Origin: Oryzisolibacter sp. LB2S
GTDB taxonomy: Bacteria; Pseudomonadota; Gammaproteobacteria; Burkholderiales; Burkholderiaceae_C
Direction: 5' to 3'
Assembly: GCF_040732315.1 (NCBI RefSeq)
Contig: NZ_CP160388.1
Coordinates: 3,314,494 to 3,378,493, forward strand
DNA: 64,000 nt
Shown piece after piece: positions 37,727-48,537 of this stretch (the stretch's first letter is position 1; each line of letters begins with the position of its first letter). Under the pieces are notes generated by a model. It saw only the letters and a list, made by a program, of their open reading frames with translations, searched no databases and was not told the DNA's origin. The position numbers were made by a program, and so were the translations under genes.

Positions 37727-39046
37727 ATGGGTATCTACATCATCCGCGTGCCCGACATCGGAGAGGGCATTGCCGAAGTGGAGCTGGTGAGCTGGCATGT
37801 GCAGATCGGCCAGAACATCACCGAGGATCAGCATCTGGCCGACGTGATGACCGACAAGGCCACCGTCGAAGTCCCCTCCCCCATGCACGGCAAGGTGCTG
37901 GCCCTCGGCGGCCAGCCCGGCCAAGTGCTGGCCGTGGGGGCAGAGCTCGTGCGCCTGGAGGTCGAGGGCGCGGGAAACCTGAAGGAAAATCAGGCTTCAG
38001 CCCCCGCCAGTCAAGCGCAAGCAGCTATTGTTTCAGAAGCACCCGCCGCACCCGTGGCAGGCACTGAAACGCCCGCACCCGCCGCACCGGTGAGCGCCCC
38101 CGGCGCAGCGCCCGCGCCCCTGCGCGCCAGCGCCCCGCCCCCGCGCACCCCGGCCGCGCCGCGCAAGGAGGGCGAGCGCCCGCTGGCCTCGCCCGCGGTG
38201 CGCCGCCGCGCCCAGGACATGGGCATCGACCTGCGCTACGTGCCCGGCAGCGGCCCGGCCGGCCGCATCGGCCACGCGGATCTGGACGCCTACGCCGCCG
38301 GTGGCGGCCAGCCCCAGGCCGGTGGCGGCACGCAGTATGTGCAGCGCCATGGCGAGGAGCAGATCCCCGTCATCGGCCTGCGCCGCAAGATCGCGCAGAA
38401 GATGCAGGAGGCCAAGCGCCGCATCCCGCACTTCAGCTATGTGGAAGAGGTGGACGTGACCGAGCTCGAAAGCCTGCGCCAGCGCCTTAACCAGATCCAC
38501 GGCGCGACGCGCGGCAGGCTCACGCTGCTGCCGTTTCTGGCGCGCGCCATGGTGCTCGCCCTGCGCGACTTCCCGCAGATCAACGCGCGCTATGACGACG
38601 AGGCCGGCCATGTCACGCGCTACGAGGGCGTGCATCTGGGCGTTGCCGCGCAGACCGACGCCGGCCTCATGGTGCCCGTGCTGCGCCACGCCGAGAGCCT
38701 GGACCTGTGGCAATGCGCGGCCGGCATCGCGCGCCTGGCCGAGGGCGCCAAGGCCGGCAGGCTGGCGCGCGAGGAGCTCTCGGGCTCGACCATCACGCTC
38801 ACCAGCCTGGGGGCGCTCGGCGGCATCGCCTCCACCCCGGTGATCAACCACCCCGAGGTGGCCATCGTCGGCGTCAACCGCATGGTCGAGCGCCCCATGC
38901 TGCGTGGCGGCCAGGTCGTGGCACGCCAGCTCATGAACCTGTCCTCGTCCTTCGACCACCGCGTGGTCGACGGCATGGACGCGGCGCGGTTCATCCAGGC
39001 CATGCGCGCCCTGCTCGAAACCCCGGCCCTGCTGTTCGTGGAGTGA
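37727..39046 (+). CDS. bkdB: branched-chain 2-oxoacid dehydrogenase E2 (dihydrolipoyl acyltransferase)
   Basis: A 439-residue E2. There is one lipoyl domain (lipoyl-lysine at Lys44 in MTDKATVEV), a linker, a peripheral-subunit-binding domain (about 148-190, [16 protein letters not shown]) and a catalytic domain ending [16 protein letters not shown] with the HxxxDG active site. It transfers the branched acyl group to CoA. The Ala/Pro linker includes ~17 residues (about 87-103) encoded by a dispersed dyad element at 37986-38034. Tolerance of insertion fits a flexible linker. Confidence 0.94.
   Translation: MGIYIIRVPDIGEGIAEVELVSWHVQIGQNITEDQHLADVMTDKATVEVPSPMHGKVLALGGQPGQVLAVGAELVRLEVEGAGNLKENQASAPASQAQAAIVSEAPAAPVAGTETPAPAAPVSAPGAAPAPLRASAPPPRTPAAPRKEGERPLASPAVRRRAQDMGIDLRYVPGSGPAGRIGHADLDAYAAGGGQPQAGGGTQYVQRHGEEQIPVIGLRRKIAQKMQEAKRRIPHFSYVEEVDVTELESLRQRLNQIHGATRGRLTLLPFLARAMVLALRDFPQINARYDDEAGHVTRYEGVHLGVAAQTDAGLMVPVLRHAESLDLWQCAAGIARLAEGAKAGRLAREELSGSTITLTSLGALGGIASTPVINHPEVAIVGVNRMVERPMLRGGQVVARQLMNLSSSFDHRVVDGMDAARFIQAMRALLETPALLFVE
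37986..38034. repeat. dispersed dyad element, copy 5 (inside the bkdB linker)
   Basis: On the minus strand: half A AACAATAGCTGCTTGCGCTT, loop, half B GGGGGCTGAAGCCTGATTTT. It is in frame and contributes to the interdomain linker of E2 (around [16 protein letters not shown]). Confidence 0.7.
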
Positions 39047-39051
39047 TTGCG

Positions 39052-40446
<1,395 letters not shown>

Positions 40447-40452
40447 TCCAAG

Positions 40453-40522
40453 CCAAAATCGGGCGTAGGCCCGTATCCATAAAGCGTCAGCAGCTATTAA
40501 ACCTATAGCTTCTGGCGCTTTT
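40453..40522. repeat. dispersed dyad element, copy 6 (composite, intergenic)
   Basis: One full element lies at 40453-40499 (minus-strand half A AATAGCTGCTGACGCTTTAT; half B with CCTACGCCCGATTTT). It is followed by an opposed half A (ATAGCTTCTGGCGCTTT, 40505-40521). The two A halves form a long inverted repeat. Confidence 0.7.
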
Positions 40523-40525
40523 CCA
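40481..40525 (+). terminator. hairpin with T-run after the bkd operon
   Basis: AAAGCGTCAGCAGCTAT (40481-40497) pairs with ATAGCTTCTGGCGCTTT (40505-40521) at 15 of 17 positions around a 7-nt loop, followed by TTTT. It lies 35 nt after the lpdV stop. This has the form of an intrinsic terminator assembled from two halves of the dispersed dyad element. Confidence 0.55.
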
Positions 40526-40612
40526 TGGGCGGGCGGCGGCGGCACACAGCCGCGCCCTAAAATGCCCGGTTCGCGTGCGCCCCGCGGGCGCCGCCCATCG
40601 GACATCCCCGCC

Positions 40613-41551
<939 letters not shown>

Positions 41552-41570
41552 GCAGGAGAGAGAACACACC

Positions 41571-43733
41571 ATGACCGCTACCGCCAACCTGCTCGTTGAA
41601 CTCTTCGTCGAGGAACTGCCCCCTAAGGCGCTGCAGAAACTCGGCGACGCCTTTGCCGGCGTGCTGCGCGAGCAGCTCGTCGCCCAGGGCCTGGCCGCGG
41701 CCGACGCGCCGCTCACCGCCTACGCCTCGCCGCGCCGCCTGGCCGCGCATGTCGTCGATGTGCTGGACCAGGCGCCGGACAAGGCCGTATCGCAAAAGCT
41801 CATGCCCGTGACCGTGGGCCTCGGCGCCGACGGCCAGCCCACGCCGGCGCTCCTGAAGAAGCTCACCGCGCTGGGCGCCGACGCCAGCGTCGTGCCGAAA
41901 TTGAAGCGCGTGCACGACGGCAAGGCCGAGGTGCTGCACTACGAGAGCCAGGCGCGCGGCGTGAGCCTGGCCCAGGGCCTGCAGAAGGCGCTGGACGAGG
42001 CCATCGCCAAGTTGCCCATCCCCAAGGTCATGCGCTACCAACTGCAGGATGGCTGGACCAGCGTGAACTTCGTGCGCCCGGCCCATGGCCTGGTGGCGCT
42101 GCATGGCAGCAGCGTGGTGCCGGTGACGGCGCTGGGTTTGAGCGCGGGCAACAGCACGCAGGGCCACCGCTTCGAGGCCGCCGTGCAGCCCGTGGTCATC
42201 CGGGACGCCGACAGCTACGCCGCGCAGATGCGCGAAGAGGGCGCTGTGATCGCCGGCTTTGCCGAGCGCCGCGCCGAGATCGTGCGCCAGCTGCAGGCCG
42301 CGGCAGCGCAGGTCGGCGGCGGCGTGCGCCCCATCGAGGATGCAGCCCTGCTCGACGAGGTCACGGCCCTGGTCGAGCGCCCCAACGTGCTGGTCTGCCA
42401 GTTCGAGCAGGAATTCCTCGCCGTGCCGCAGGAATGCCTGATCCTGACCATGAAGGCCAACCAGAAGTACTTCCCGCTGCTCGACGCCGAGGGCCGGCTC
42501 ACGCACCGCTTCCTCATCGTGAGCAACATCGCGCCCGAGGACGCGAGCGCCGTCATTGGCGGCAACGAGCGCGTGGTGCGCCCGCGCCTGGCCGACGCCA
42601 AGTTCTTCTTCGACCAGGACCGCAAGAAGACGCTGGCGAGCCGCGTGCCGCAACTGGCCAAGGTGGTCTATCACAACCAGCTCGGCACCCAGGGCGAGCG
42701 CGTCGAGCGCGTGCGTGCCATTGCCAAGGCCATCGGCCAGCAGCTGTTTGCGGCCCTGGCCGAGCGCCACCAGATTGAAGGCACGCAGGACGGCGAGATC
42801 GCCCAGGACTGGCTGCTGACCTGCGTGGACAACGCCGCCCTGCTGGCCAAGACCGACCTGGTGACCGACATGGTGGGCGAGTTCCCCGAGCTGCAGGGCA
42901 TCATGGGCGCGTACTACGCCGTCAACGACGGCCTGCCCAACGAGGTGGCCCACGCCATCGAGGACCATTACAAGCCGCGCTTTGCCGGCGACAGCCTGCC
43001 GCGCGAGAACGTCGGCCTGGTGGTGGCGCTGGCCGACAAGCTGGAGACGCTCGTCGGCATGTTCGGCATAGGCAACCTGCCCACGGGCGACCGCGACCCG
43101 TTCGCGCTGCGCCGCCACGCGCTGGGCGTGATCCGCATGCTGGTCGAGCGCGACCTGCCGCTGGACCTGCACGCCCTGGTGGCCAGCGCCATCCCGGCCT
43201 TTGGCGACCTCATCAAGGACCCGGCCGCCGCGCTGCTGGACTTCTTCTACGAGCGCCTGGCCGGCTCCCTGCGCGAGCAGGGCTACCACACGCAGGAGGT
43301 GGACGCCGTGCTCGCCCTGCGCCCGCGTCAGCTCGCCCTGGTGCCGCGCCAGCTCGAGGCCGTGCGCGCCTTCGCCCAGCTGCCCGAGGCCCCGGCCCTG
43401 GCCGCGGCGAACAAGCGCATCACCAACATCCTCAAGAAGGCCGATGCGGTGGACGCCCATGTCAACCCCGAGCTGCTGCGCGAGCAGGCCGAGCAGGACC
43501 TGTACGCCGCGATGCAGCGCTTCGTGCCCGAGGCCAACGCGCAGTTCGACGCGGGCGACTACCGCCTCAGCCTGCAGACCCTGGCCGCGCTGCGCGCGCC
43601 GGTCGATGCCTTCTTCGACGACGTCATGGTCAACGCCGAGGAGCTCGCGCTGCGCCTGAACCGCCACGGCCTGCTCAAGAGCCTGCACGACGCCATGAAC
43701 CGCGTGGCCGACCTGTCGCGCCTGGCCGTCTGA
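41571..43733 (+). CDS. glyS: glycyl-tRNA synthetase beta subunit
   Basis: A 720-residue tRNA-binding subunit of the alpha2-beta2 enzyme. The N-terminal LLVELFVEELPPKAL (about 7-21) and the internal HD-type region DLVTDMVGEFPELQGIMG (about 429-446) with GLPNEVAHAIEDHYKPRF are characteristic, and the C-terminus carries the DALR-like anticodon-binding helices. GCAGGAGAG precedes the ATG. Length is slightly above E. coli GlyS (689). Confidence 0.96.
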   Translation: MTATANLLVELFVEELPPKALQKLGDAFAGVLREQLVAQGLAAADAPLTAYASPRRLAAHVVDVLDQAPDKAVSQKLMPVTVGLGADGQPTPALLKKLTALGADASVVPKLKRVHDGKAEVLHYESQARGVSLAQGLQKALDEAIAKLPIPKVMRYQLQDGWTSVNFVRPAHGLVALHGSSVVPVTALGLSAGNSTQGHRFEAAVQPVVIRDADSYAAQMREEGAVIAGFAERRAEIVRQLQAAAAQVGGGVRPIEDAALLDEVTALVERPNVLVCQFEQEFLAVPQECLILTMKANQKYFPLLDAEGRLTHRFLIVSNIAPEDASAVIGGNERVVRPRLADAKFFFDQDRKKTLASRVPQLAKVVYHNQLGTQGERVERVRAIAKAIGQQLFAALAERHQIEGTQDGEIAQDWLLTCVDNAALLAKTDLVTDMVGEFPELQGIMGAYYAVNDGLPNEVAHAIEDHYKPRFAGDSLPRENVGLVVALADKLETLVGMFGIGNLPTGDRDPFALRRHALGVIRMLVERDLPLDLHALVASAIPAFGDLIKDPAAALLDFFYERLAGSLREQGYHTQEVDAVLALRPRQLALVPRQLEAVRAFAQLPEAPALAAANKRITNILKKADAVDAHVNPELLREQAEQDLYAAMQRFVPEANAQFDAGDYRLSLQTLAALRAPVDAFFDDVMVNAEELALRLNRHGLLKSLHDAMNRVADLSRLAV

Positions 43734-43756
43734 GCCCATCCGCTCGCGTGGCCGGC

Positions 43757-44344
43757 ATGAGCACGCCCACCGCCCCCCAGCCGCAGCGCGCGGCCTGGCT
43801 GGGCTTTGCGCCCGTGGCCGCCTGGGTGGGCCTGCGCTGGGTGCTGGCCTGGCAGGACGAGCGCCACCCCACGCCCGATGCCTGGGCGCTCGTGCCCTTT
43901 GTGGGCACGCAGGACCCCTGGGGCTGGCTGCGGCCCGCGGGCGCCGTGGTCCTGGGGCTCGTCGCGCTGGTGCTGCTGGCGCGCTGGCTGCGCCGCCGCC
44001 ATGGCCCGGCCTTGCTGCCCCGCCTGCTCGCAACCTGCTGGGTGCTGCTCTGGGCAGCGGCCTGCGCCGCCCAGTTCATGGCCTGGCAGAACCGGCGCGA
44101 GCTCGCGCCCGAGCCGGCGCTCGCCGCCGAGATCGTGGGCCAGCACCACAAGCCCCCGTCGCTGCGCTCGCTCGGCGGCACGCTGTGGGTGCTGCGCGTG
44201 GACGGCCAGGCCGAGCTGCTGCAGGTGCTGGTGCCCGACGACGCGGGGTCCGCTCGGCCACAGCTGCACCAGCGGCTGCGCCTGCACCCGGCGCGCGGGC
44301 ATTGGTGGGGCCGCTATGTCACGGGCTGGGATGTCACGGGCTGA
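43757..44344 (+). CDS. small membrane protein of unknown function
   Basis: A ~195-residue protein with two or three hydrophobic segments (about 17-32 AWVGLRWVLAW region, 55-75 AVVLGLVALVLLARWL and 85-105 LATCWVLLWAAACAAQF), followed by a soluble C-terminal part. No family is recognised. I chose the ATG at 43757 over a GTG three codons earlier. It lies between glyS and gmhB in the same direction and is probably co-transcribed. The last 30 nt consist of two copies of a 15-bp direct repeat (44316-44330, 44331-44345), so the C-terminus (YVTGWDVTG) may be a recent duplication. Confidence 0.65.
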   Translation: MSTPTAPQPQRAAWLGFAPVAAWVGLRWVLAWQDERHPTPDAWALVPFVGTQDPWGWLRPAGAVVLGLVALVLLARWLRRRHGPALLPRLLATCWVLLWAAACAAQFMAWQNRRELAPEPALAAEIVGQHHKPPSLRSLGGTLWVLRVDGQAELLQVLVPDDAGSARPQLHQRLRLHPARGHWWGRYVTGWDVTG

Positions 44345-44375
44345 GATATGCTGCCATCCACACCGTGAGCACATC

Positions 44376-44957
44376 ATGAAACTCGCCATCCTCGACCGCG
44401 ACGGAACCCTCAACGCCCTGGGCGACGGCTTCATCGCCAGCCCCGCGGACTGGACGCCCCTGCCCGGCGCGCTCGAGGCCGTGGCGCGGCTGAACCACGC
44501 GGGCTGGCATGTGGTGCTGGCCACCAACCAGCCCGGCCTGGGCCGCGGCCTGTTCGACGCCCAGACGCTGATCGCCATCCACGCCAGGATGCACCGCCAG
44601 CTCGCCGCCGTGGGCGGGCGCATCGACGCGGTGTTCTACTGCCCGCATGCCGAGGGCGAGGGCTGCCACTGCCGCAAGCCCGCGCCGGGGCTCATGGAGC
44701 AGATCTGCGAGCGCTACGGCGTGGAAGGCGACGAGATCCTGGTCGTGGGCAGCTGCCTGGCCCATCTGCAGGCCGCGGCCGACCTGGGCGCGCAGTTGCA
44801 CATGGTGTGCACGGGCCGATCGGAGCACCTGGACCCGACCCAGCCGCTGCCGCCGGGCTGGCCCGAAGGCACGCGTGCCCATGCGAGCCTGGGGGCGCTG
44901 GCCGACTTCATCGCACCACCGGACGATGCCGGACTGCCGGTCGTGGCCCAGGGATAG
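44376..44957 (+). CDS. gmhB: D-glycero-D-manno-heptose-1,7-bisphosphate 7-phosphatase
   Basis: A 193-residue HAD phosphatase. The nucleophile motif LDRDGTLN (Asp7 and Asp9), TNQPGLGRG motif II (about 50-58) and the zinc-type CPHAEGEGCHCRKP loop (about 89-102) are diagnostic for GmhB/HisB-N. It dephosphorylates heptose bisphosphate on the way to ADP-heptose for LPS core. The order glyS-(membrane protein)-gmhB-plsC is common in Burkholderiales. Confidence 0.92.
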   Translation: MKLAILDRDGTLNALGDGFIASPADWTPLPGALEAVARLNHAGWHVVLATNQPGLGRGLFDAQTLIAIHARMHRQLAAVGGRIDAVFYCPHAEGEGCHCRKPAPGLMEQICERYGVEGDEILVVGSCLAHLQAAADLGAQLHMVCTGRSEHLDPTQPLPPGWPEGTRAHASLGALADFIAPPDDAGLPVVAQG

Positions 44958-44964
44958 AACTACT

Positions 44965-45013
44965 GAATTCATAGCTATCAGCGCTTGCCTGGCAAGCGCT
45001 GGAGGCCAAAAAC
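44965..45013. repeat. dispersed dyad element, copy 7 (gmhB-plsC gap)
   Basis: Half A (TTCATAGCTATCAGCGCTTG) and half B (CAAGCGCTGGAGGCCAAAAA) meet over a 5-nt loop. CAGCGCTTG (44979-44987) and CAAGCGCTG (44993-45001) form a perfect 9-bp stem. The hairpin ends 26 nt before the plsC ATG, so it may affect read-through or translation of plsC. Confidence 0.8.
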
Positions 45014-45027
45014 ACCATAAAACATCC

Positions 45028-45765
45028 ATGGCATTGATCCGCTCCATCGTCCACCTGCTGGTGATGATCGTCACCGTCATCCCCTACACCAGCGTCATCC
45101 TGATCGTGCGCCTGCTCGGCGGCAGCAGCGCGGCGCGCTACCGCGTGGCGCGCGCCTGGCTCGCGCTGTGCGTGGACTCCGCACGCTGGATTCTGGGCAT
45201 ACGCACGCGCATCACGGGCATGGAGCAGCTGCCGCAGGACCCGGCCCAGGGCGTGGTGCTGCTGGTCAAGCACCAGTCGGCCTACGAGACCTTTCTGATG
45301 CCGGCCATCATGCCCCACCCCCTGGCCTATGTGTTCAAGAAGGAGCTGCTGCGCATCCCCTTCTTCGGCTGGTCGATTGGCAGCCTGGACATGATCCACA
45401 TCGACCGCGCCCAGCGCACGCGCGCCTTCGTGCATGTCATCAAGCGCGGGCGCCAGCTGCTCGCCCAGGGCACCTGGGTCATCATGTTCCCCGAGGGCAC
45501 GCGCATGGCGCGCGGCGAGCGCGGCAGCTACCAGGCCAGCGGCGCGCGCCTGGCCATCGACGCCGGCGTGCCCGTCGTGCCCGTGGCCGTGACCTCGGCG
45601 CGCTGCTGGCCGCGCAAGGCCTTCGTCAAGACGCCCGGCGTGGTCGATGTCTCCATCGGCCGGCCCATTCCCACCGAGGGGCGCAAGTCTGACGAGCTCA
45701 TGCGCGAGGTCGAGGAATGGATAGAGGCGGAGATGCGCCGCCTCGACCCCGAGGCCTATCGCTGA
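45028..45765 (+). CDS. plsC: 1-acyl-sn-glycerol-3-phosphate acyltransferase
   Basis: A 245-residue membrane acyltransferase that makes phosphatidic acid from lysophosphatidate. An N-terminal hydrophobic segment (about 5-30) precedes the active site KHQSAYETF, an HX4E rather than the usual HX4D motif. FPEGTRMARGERG (block III, about 153-165) and VPVVPVAVTSARCW follow. The Glu substitution is shared by many betaproteobacterial relatives to my knowledge. A dyad hairpin precedes the start, and the metallopeptidase gene follows 10 bp later. Confidence 0.92.
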   Translation: MALIRSIVHLLVMIVTVIPYTSVILIVRLLGGSSAARYRVARAWLALCVDSARWILGIRTRITGMEQLPQDPAQGVVLLVKHQSAYETFLMPAIMPHPLAYVFKKELLRIPFFGWSIGSLDMIHIDRAQRTRAFVHVIKRGRQLLAQGTWVIMFPEGTRMARGERGSYQASGARLAIDAGVPVVPVAVTSARCWPRKAFVKTPGVVDVSIGRPIPTEGRKSDELMREVEEWIEAEMRRLDPEAYR

Positions 45766-45775
45766 AGGCGCACGC

Positions 45776-46657
45776 ATGGCCGCATGGATGCAGCAGGTGC
45801 TCGACTGGCTGGAGCCGGCCCGGCCCGACGCGGCAGCACCCCCCATCGCCGCGCCCACCGTACCGCGCAGCCGTCCGCTGCGGCCCGCGGGCGGCCCGGC
45901 GGCGCAGGCCGGCGTCTTCAGCCACCCCGAGGCCAGCCGCGAGGTGCTGCTGGCCGGCGTGCGCGTGGCCTACCGTCTGCAGCGCGCCCGGCGGCGCAGC
46001 ATAGGCTTTACCGTGGGCCCCGAGGGCCTGGCGGTGCGCGCGCCCGGCTGGGTCACGCTGGCGGCGGTGGACGCGGCCCTGCAGGACAAGGCCGACTGGA
46101 TTCTGCGCAAGCTCGGCGAGGCCCAGGCGCGCCGGCGCCAGCAGGAGGACGCGCGCATCGTCTGGAGCGAGGGCGCCCTGCTGCCCTACCTGGGCGGCCG
46201 GCTGCGGCTGTGCCTGGACCCGTCGCAGCGGCGCGCCGGCCTGCAGCCCGCGGGCGACCCGGGCCCGGCGGCGCTGTACCTGGGCCTGCCCCGGGACGCA
46301 CAGCCGGCGCAGATACGCGACGCCGCCCAGGCCTGGTTCATGCGCCAGGCGCGCGCGCATTTCACGGCGCGGCTCGACCACTTCGCCCCGCGCCTGGGCG
46401 TGCAGTACCGCAGCCTGCGCCTGTCCAGCGCCGCCACGCGCTGGGGCAGCGCGCGCAGCGACGGCTCCATCCGCCTGAACTGGCGCCTGCTGCACTACCG
46501 CGAGCCCATCATCGACTACGTGGTGGCGCACGAGCTGGCGCACCTGCGCGTCATGGACCACAGCCCACGCTTCTGGGACGTGGTGCACAGCGTGGTGCCC
46601 GACTACGCCGCCTTGCGCCAGCAACTGCGGGGCCAGCCGGCCCCGCCTTGGGAATAA
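45776..46657 (+). CDS. YgjP/SprT-like zinc metallopeptidase (M48-related)
   Basis: A 293-residue protein of the YgjP/DUF45 family. The zinc motif HELAHLRVMDHSPRFW (about 249-264) supplies HExxH plus a later His, and RWGSARSDGSIRLNWRLL (about 222-239) precedes it as in relatives. The N-terminal ~60 residues are Ala/Pro-rich and poorly conserved. No signal peptide is present. Substrate is unknown. It is 10 bp after plsC and 9 bp before the rhodanese gene, so it is probably in the same operon. Confidence 0.85.
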   Translation: MAAWMQQVLDWLEPARPDAAAPPIAAPTVPRSRPLRPAGGPAAQAGVFSHPEASREVLLAGVRVAYRLQRARRRSIGFTVGPEGLAVRAPGWVTLAAVDAALQDKADWILRKLGEAQARRRQQEDARIVWSEGALLPYLGGRLRLCLDPSQRRAGLQPAGDPGPAALYLGLPRDAQPAQIRDAAQAWFMRQARAHFTARLDHFAPRLGVQYRSLRLSSAATRWGSARSDGSIRLNWRLLHYREPIIDYVVAHELAHLRVMDHSPRFWDVVHSVVPDYAALRQQLRGQPAPPWE

Positions 46658-46666
46658 GCCTTGGGA

Positions 46667-47110
46667 ATGACCATGCACCAGCCCCCCACATCCCCCAGCC
46701 CCGACCAGCCCCGCCCCGCCGAGGGCTACGCCGGCGACCTGAGCCCGCAGCTCGCCTGGCAATGGGTGCAGGCCGGCCGGGCCACGCTCGTGGACGTGCG
46801 CAGCGACGCCGAGCGCGACTGGGTCGGCTACGTGCCGGGCGCCCTGGCCGTGGCCTGGAAGCAATGGCCCGGCATGCGGCTGAACATCGACTTCGACACC
46901 CAGCTGCGCGCCGCCGTGCCCGCGGGCGCCACGGTGGTGATGCTGTGCCGCAGCGGCGTGCGCTCCATCGCCGCCGCGCGCCGCGCCACCGAGCTGGGCC
47001 TGACGGCCTACAACATCCTCGAGGGCTTCGAGGGCGACCCCGACGACAACGGCCAGCGCAACCGCAAGGGTGGCTGGCGTTTTCACGGCCTGCCGTGGCG
47101 GCAGGGATAG
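46667..47110 (+). CDS. rhodanese-like domain protein
   Basis: A 147-residue single-domain rhodanese. The active-site cysteine is in VMLCRSGVRS (about 87-96), preceded by LVDVRSDAERDWVGYVPGA (about 38-56). It may act as a sulfurtransferase or in thiosulfate handling; the partner is unknown. An in-frame TTG at 46661 and ATGs at 46667 and 46673 are possible starts. The upstream CCTTGGGAATAAG/CCTTGGGAATGA is a small direct repeat that creates the start region. Confidence 0.85.
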   Translation: MTMHQPPTSPSPDQPRPAEGYAGDLSPQLAWQWVQAGRATLVDVRSDAERDWVGYVPGALAVAWKQWPGMRLNIDFDTQLRAAVPAGATVVMLCRSGVRSIAAARRATELGLTAYNILEGFEGDPDDNGQRNRKGGWRFHGLPWRQG

Positions 47111-47128
47111 CGAGTCAGGCGCTCAGGA

Positions 47129-47611
47129 TTACAGCGCCGGAATGCGCAGCTTCTGGCCCGGGTAGATCTTGTCCGGGTGGCTCAGCATGGGGCGGTTGGC
47201 CTCGAAGATCAAGGGGTACTTGTTGGCGTCGCCATAGAACTTCTTGGCAATCGCGCTCAGCGTGTCGCCGCGCACCACGTCGTGGTACTGGGCCTCGGGC
47301 TCGGGGTTGGCGACCGACATCTGGTTGTCCACGCTGGTCACGCTGGCCACGTTGCCGCAGCACAGGGTCACCTTCTCCTTGGCGGCCTGGGTGGGCGCCG
47401 TGCCAGTCACCGTAACCTTGCCCTCTGGGCCTTCAAAGCGCACCTGCAGGTCGCTCACCCCGAGGTTCTGGGTGGCTACATAGGCCGCGATGGCCTGGCC
47501 GGCCTTGTCGTTGAGTTCGGCCTGCGTGGGCGCCGCAGCCCCCGCGGCCTGGGCGCTGCTGCCGCCAAACAGCTTCTCACCGGCTTCCTTGATGAACGAG
47601 AACAGACCCAT
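47129..47611 (-). CDS. kbp: BON-LysM protein, Kbp/YgaU-like
   Basis: A 160-residue cytoplasmic protein. The N-terminal MGLFSFIKEAGEKLFG helix is the hallmark of Kbp. A BON domain (about 30-95, LNDKAGQAIAAYVATQNLGV and VTVTGTAPTQAAKEKV) and a C-terminal LysM domain (about 108-160, HDVVRGDTLSAIAKKFYGD, KIYPGQKLRIP) follow. E. coli Kbp binds K+ and responds to osmotic stress. Transcribed convergently with the rhodanese gene and divergently from coaX. Confidence 0.88.
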   Translation of the reverse strand: MGLFSFIKEAGEKLFGGSSAQAAGAAAPTQAELNDKAGQAIAAYVATQNLGVSDLQVRFEGPEGKVTVTGTAPTQAAKEKVTLCCGNVASVTSVDNQMSVANPEPEAQYHDVVRGDTLSAIAKKFYGDANKYPLIFEANRPMLSHPDKIYPGQKLRIPAL

Positions 47612-47754
47612 GACATCTTCCTTTGTGGTTGCTGAAAAAGATCGACCCAGGCGAAATGTAATGGGCCACAAGGGGACGGCGCACCCCCATTGACAATTCT
47701 TCGCAGTTGTCCTGGTGCAAGGTGTGGCCGGCAAAACTCGGGATAATCCGCCCC

Positions 47755-48528
47755 ATGACTTTTCTGGCCATTGACGTGGGCAACTCGCGCCTGAAATGGG
47801 CGCTCTACGACGCCGCCCGCCCGGGCGCCGCCGTGCGCGCCCATGGAGTCGAGTTTCTGGACCACATCGACCGCCTGGCCGAAGGCGCCTGGGCCCAGCT
47901 GCCGGCACCCACCCACATGCTGGGCTGCGTGGTCGCTGGCGACGCGATCAAGCGCCGCGTGGCCGAACAGATGGAGCTTTGGGACGTGCCCGCGCAATGG
48001 GTGGTCTCCACGCAGGAGGAGGCCGGCGTCGTCAACGGCTACGACCACCCCACGCGCCTGGGCGCGGACCGCTGGGTGGCCATGATAGGCGCGCGCCACC
48101 GCCTGCTGGCGCAAGGCCCGGCACGCCCGCTGATTCTTGCCATGGTCGGCACGGCCGTGACCGTGGAGGCGCTCGACGTCCAGGGGCGCTTTCTGGGCGG
48201 CCTGATCCTGCCGGGTCACGGCATCATGCTGCGCGCGCTCGAAAGCGGCACCGCGGGCCTGCATGTGCCCACGGGCGATGTGCGCCTTTTCCCTACCAAC
48301 ACCAGCGACGCGCTCACCAGCGGCGGCACCTATGCGATTGCCGGCGCCGTGGAGCGCATGTACCAGCATCTGCTCGCGCACTGCGGCCAGGAGCCCGTCT
48401 GCATGATGACCGGCGGCGCGGGCTGGAAGATGGCGCCCAGCATGACGCGCCCCTTCGAGCTGGTGGAGAACCTGATCTTCGACGGCCTGCTGGAAATCGC
48501 CGCGCGGCGCTTTGCGCCTGCGCAGTGA
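47755..48528 (+). CDS. coaX: type III pantothenate kinase
   Basis: A 257-residue kinase that phosphorylates pantothenate with ATP in CoA synthesis. The phosphate loop [15 protein letters not shown] (about 3-17), the catalytic region [12 protein letters not shown] (about 102-113), TAVTVEAL and the [15 protein letters not shown] stretch are characteristic. BirA, often fused or adjacent to coaX in relatives, is not adjacent here. The start is the ATG at 47755. Confidence 0.93.
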   Translation: MTFLAIDVGNSRLKWALYDAARPGAAVRAHGVEFLDHIDRLAEGAWAQLPAPTHMLGCVVAGDAIKRRVAEQMELWDVPAQWVVSTQEEAGVVNGYDHPTRLGADRWVAMIGARHRLLAQGPARPLILAMVGTAVTVEALDVQGRFLGGLILPGHGIMLRALESGTAGLHVPTGDVRLFPTNTSDALTSGGTYAIAGAVERMYQHLLAHCGQEPVCMMTGGAGWKMAPSMTRPFELVENLIFDGLLEIAARRFAPAQ

Positions 48529-48537
48529 GGCCCGCGC

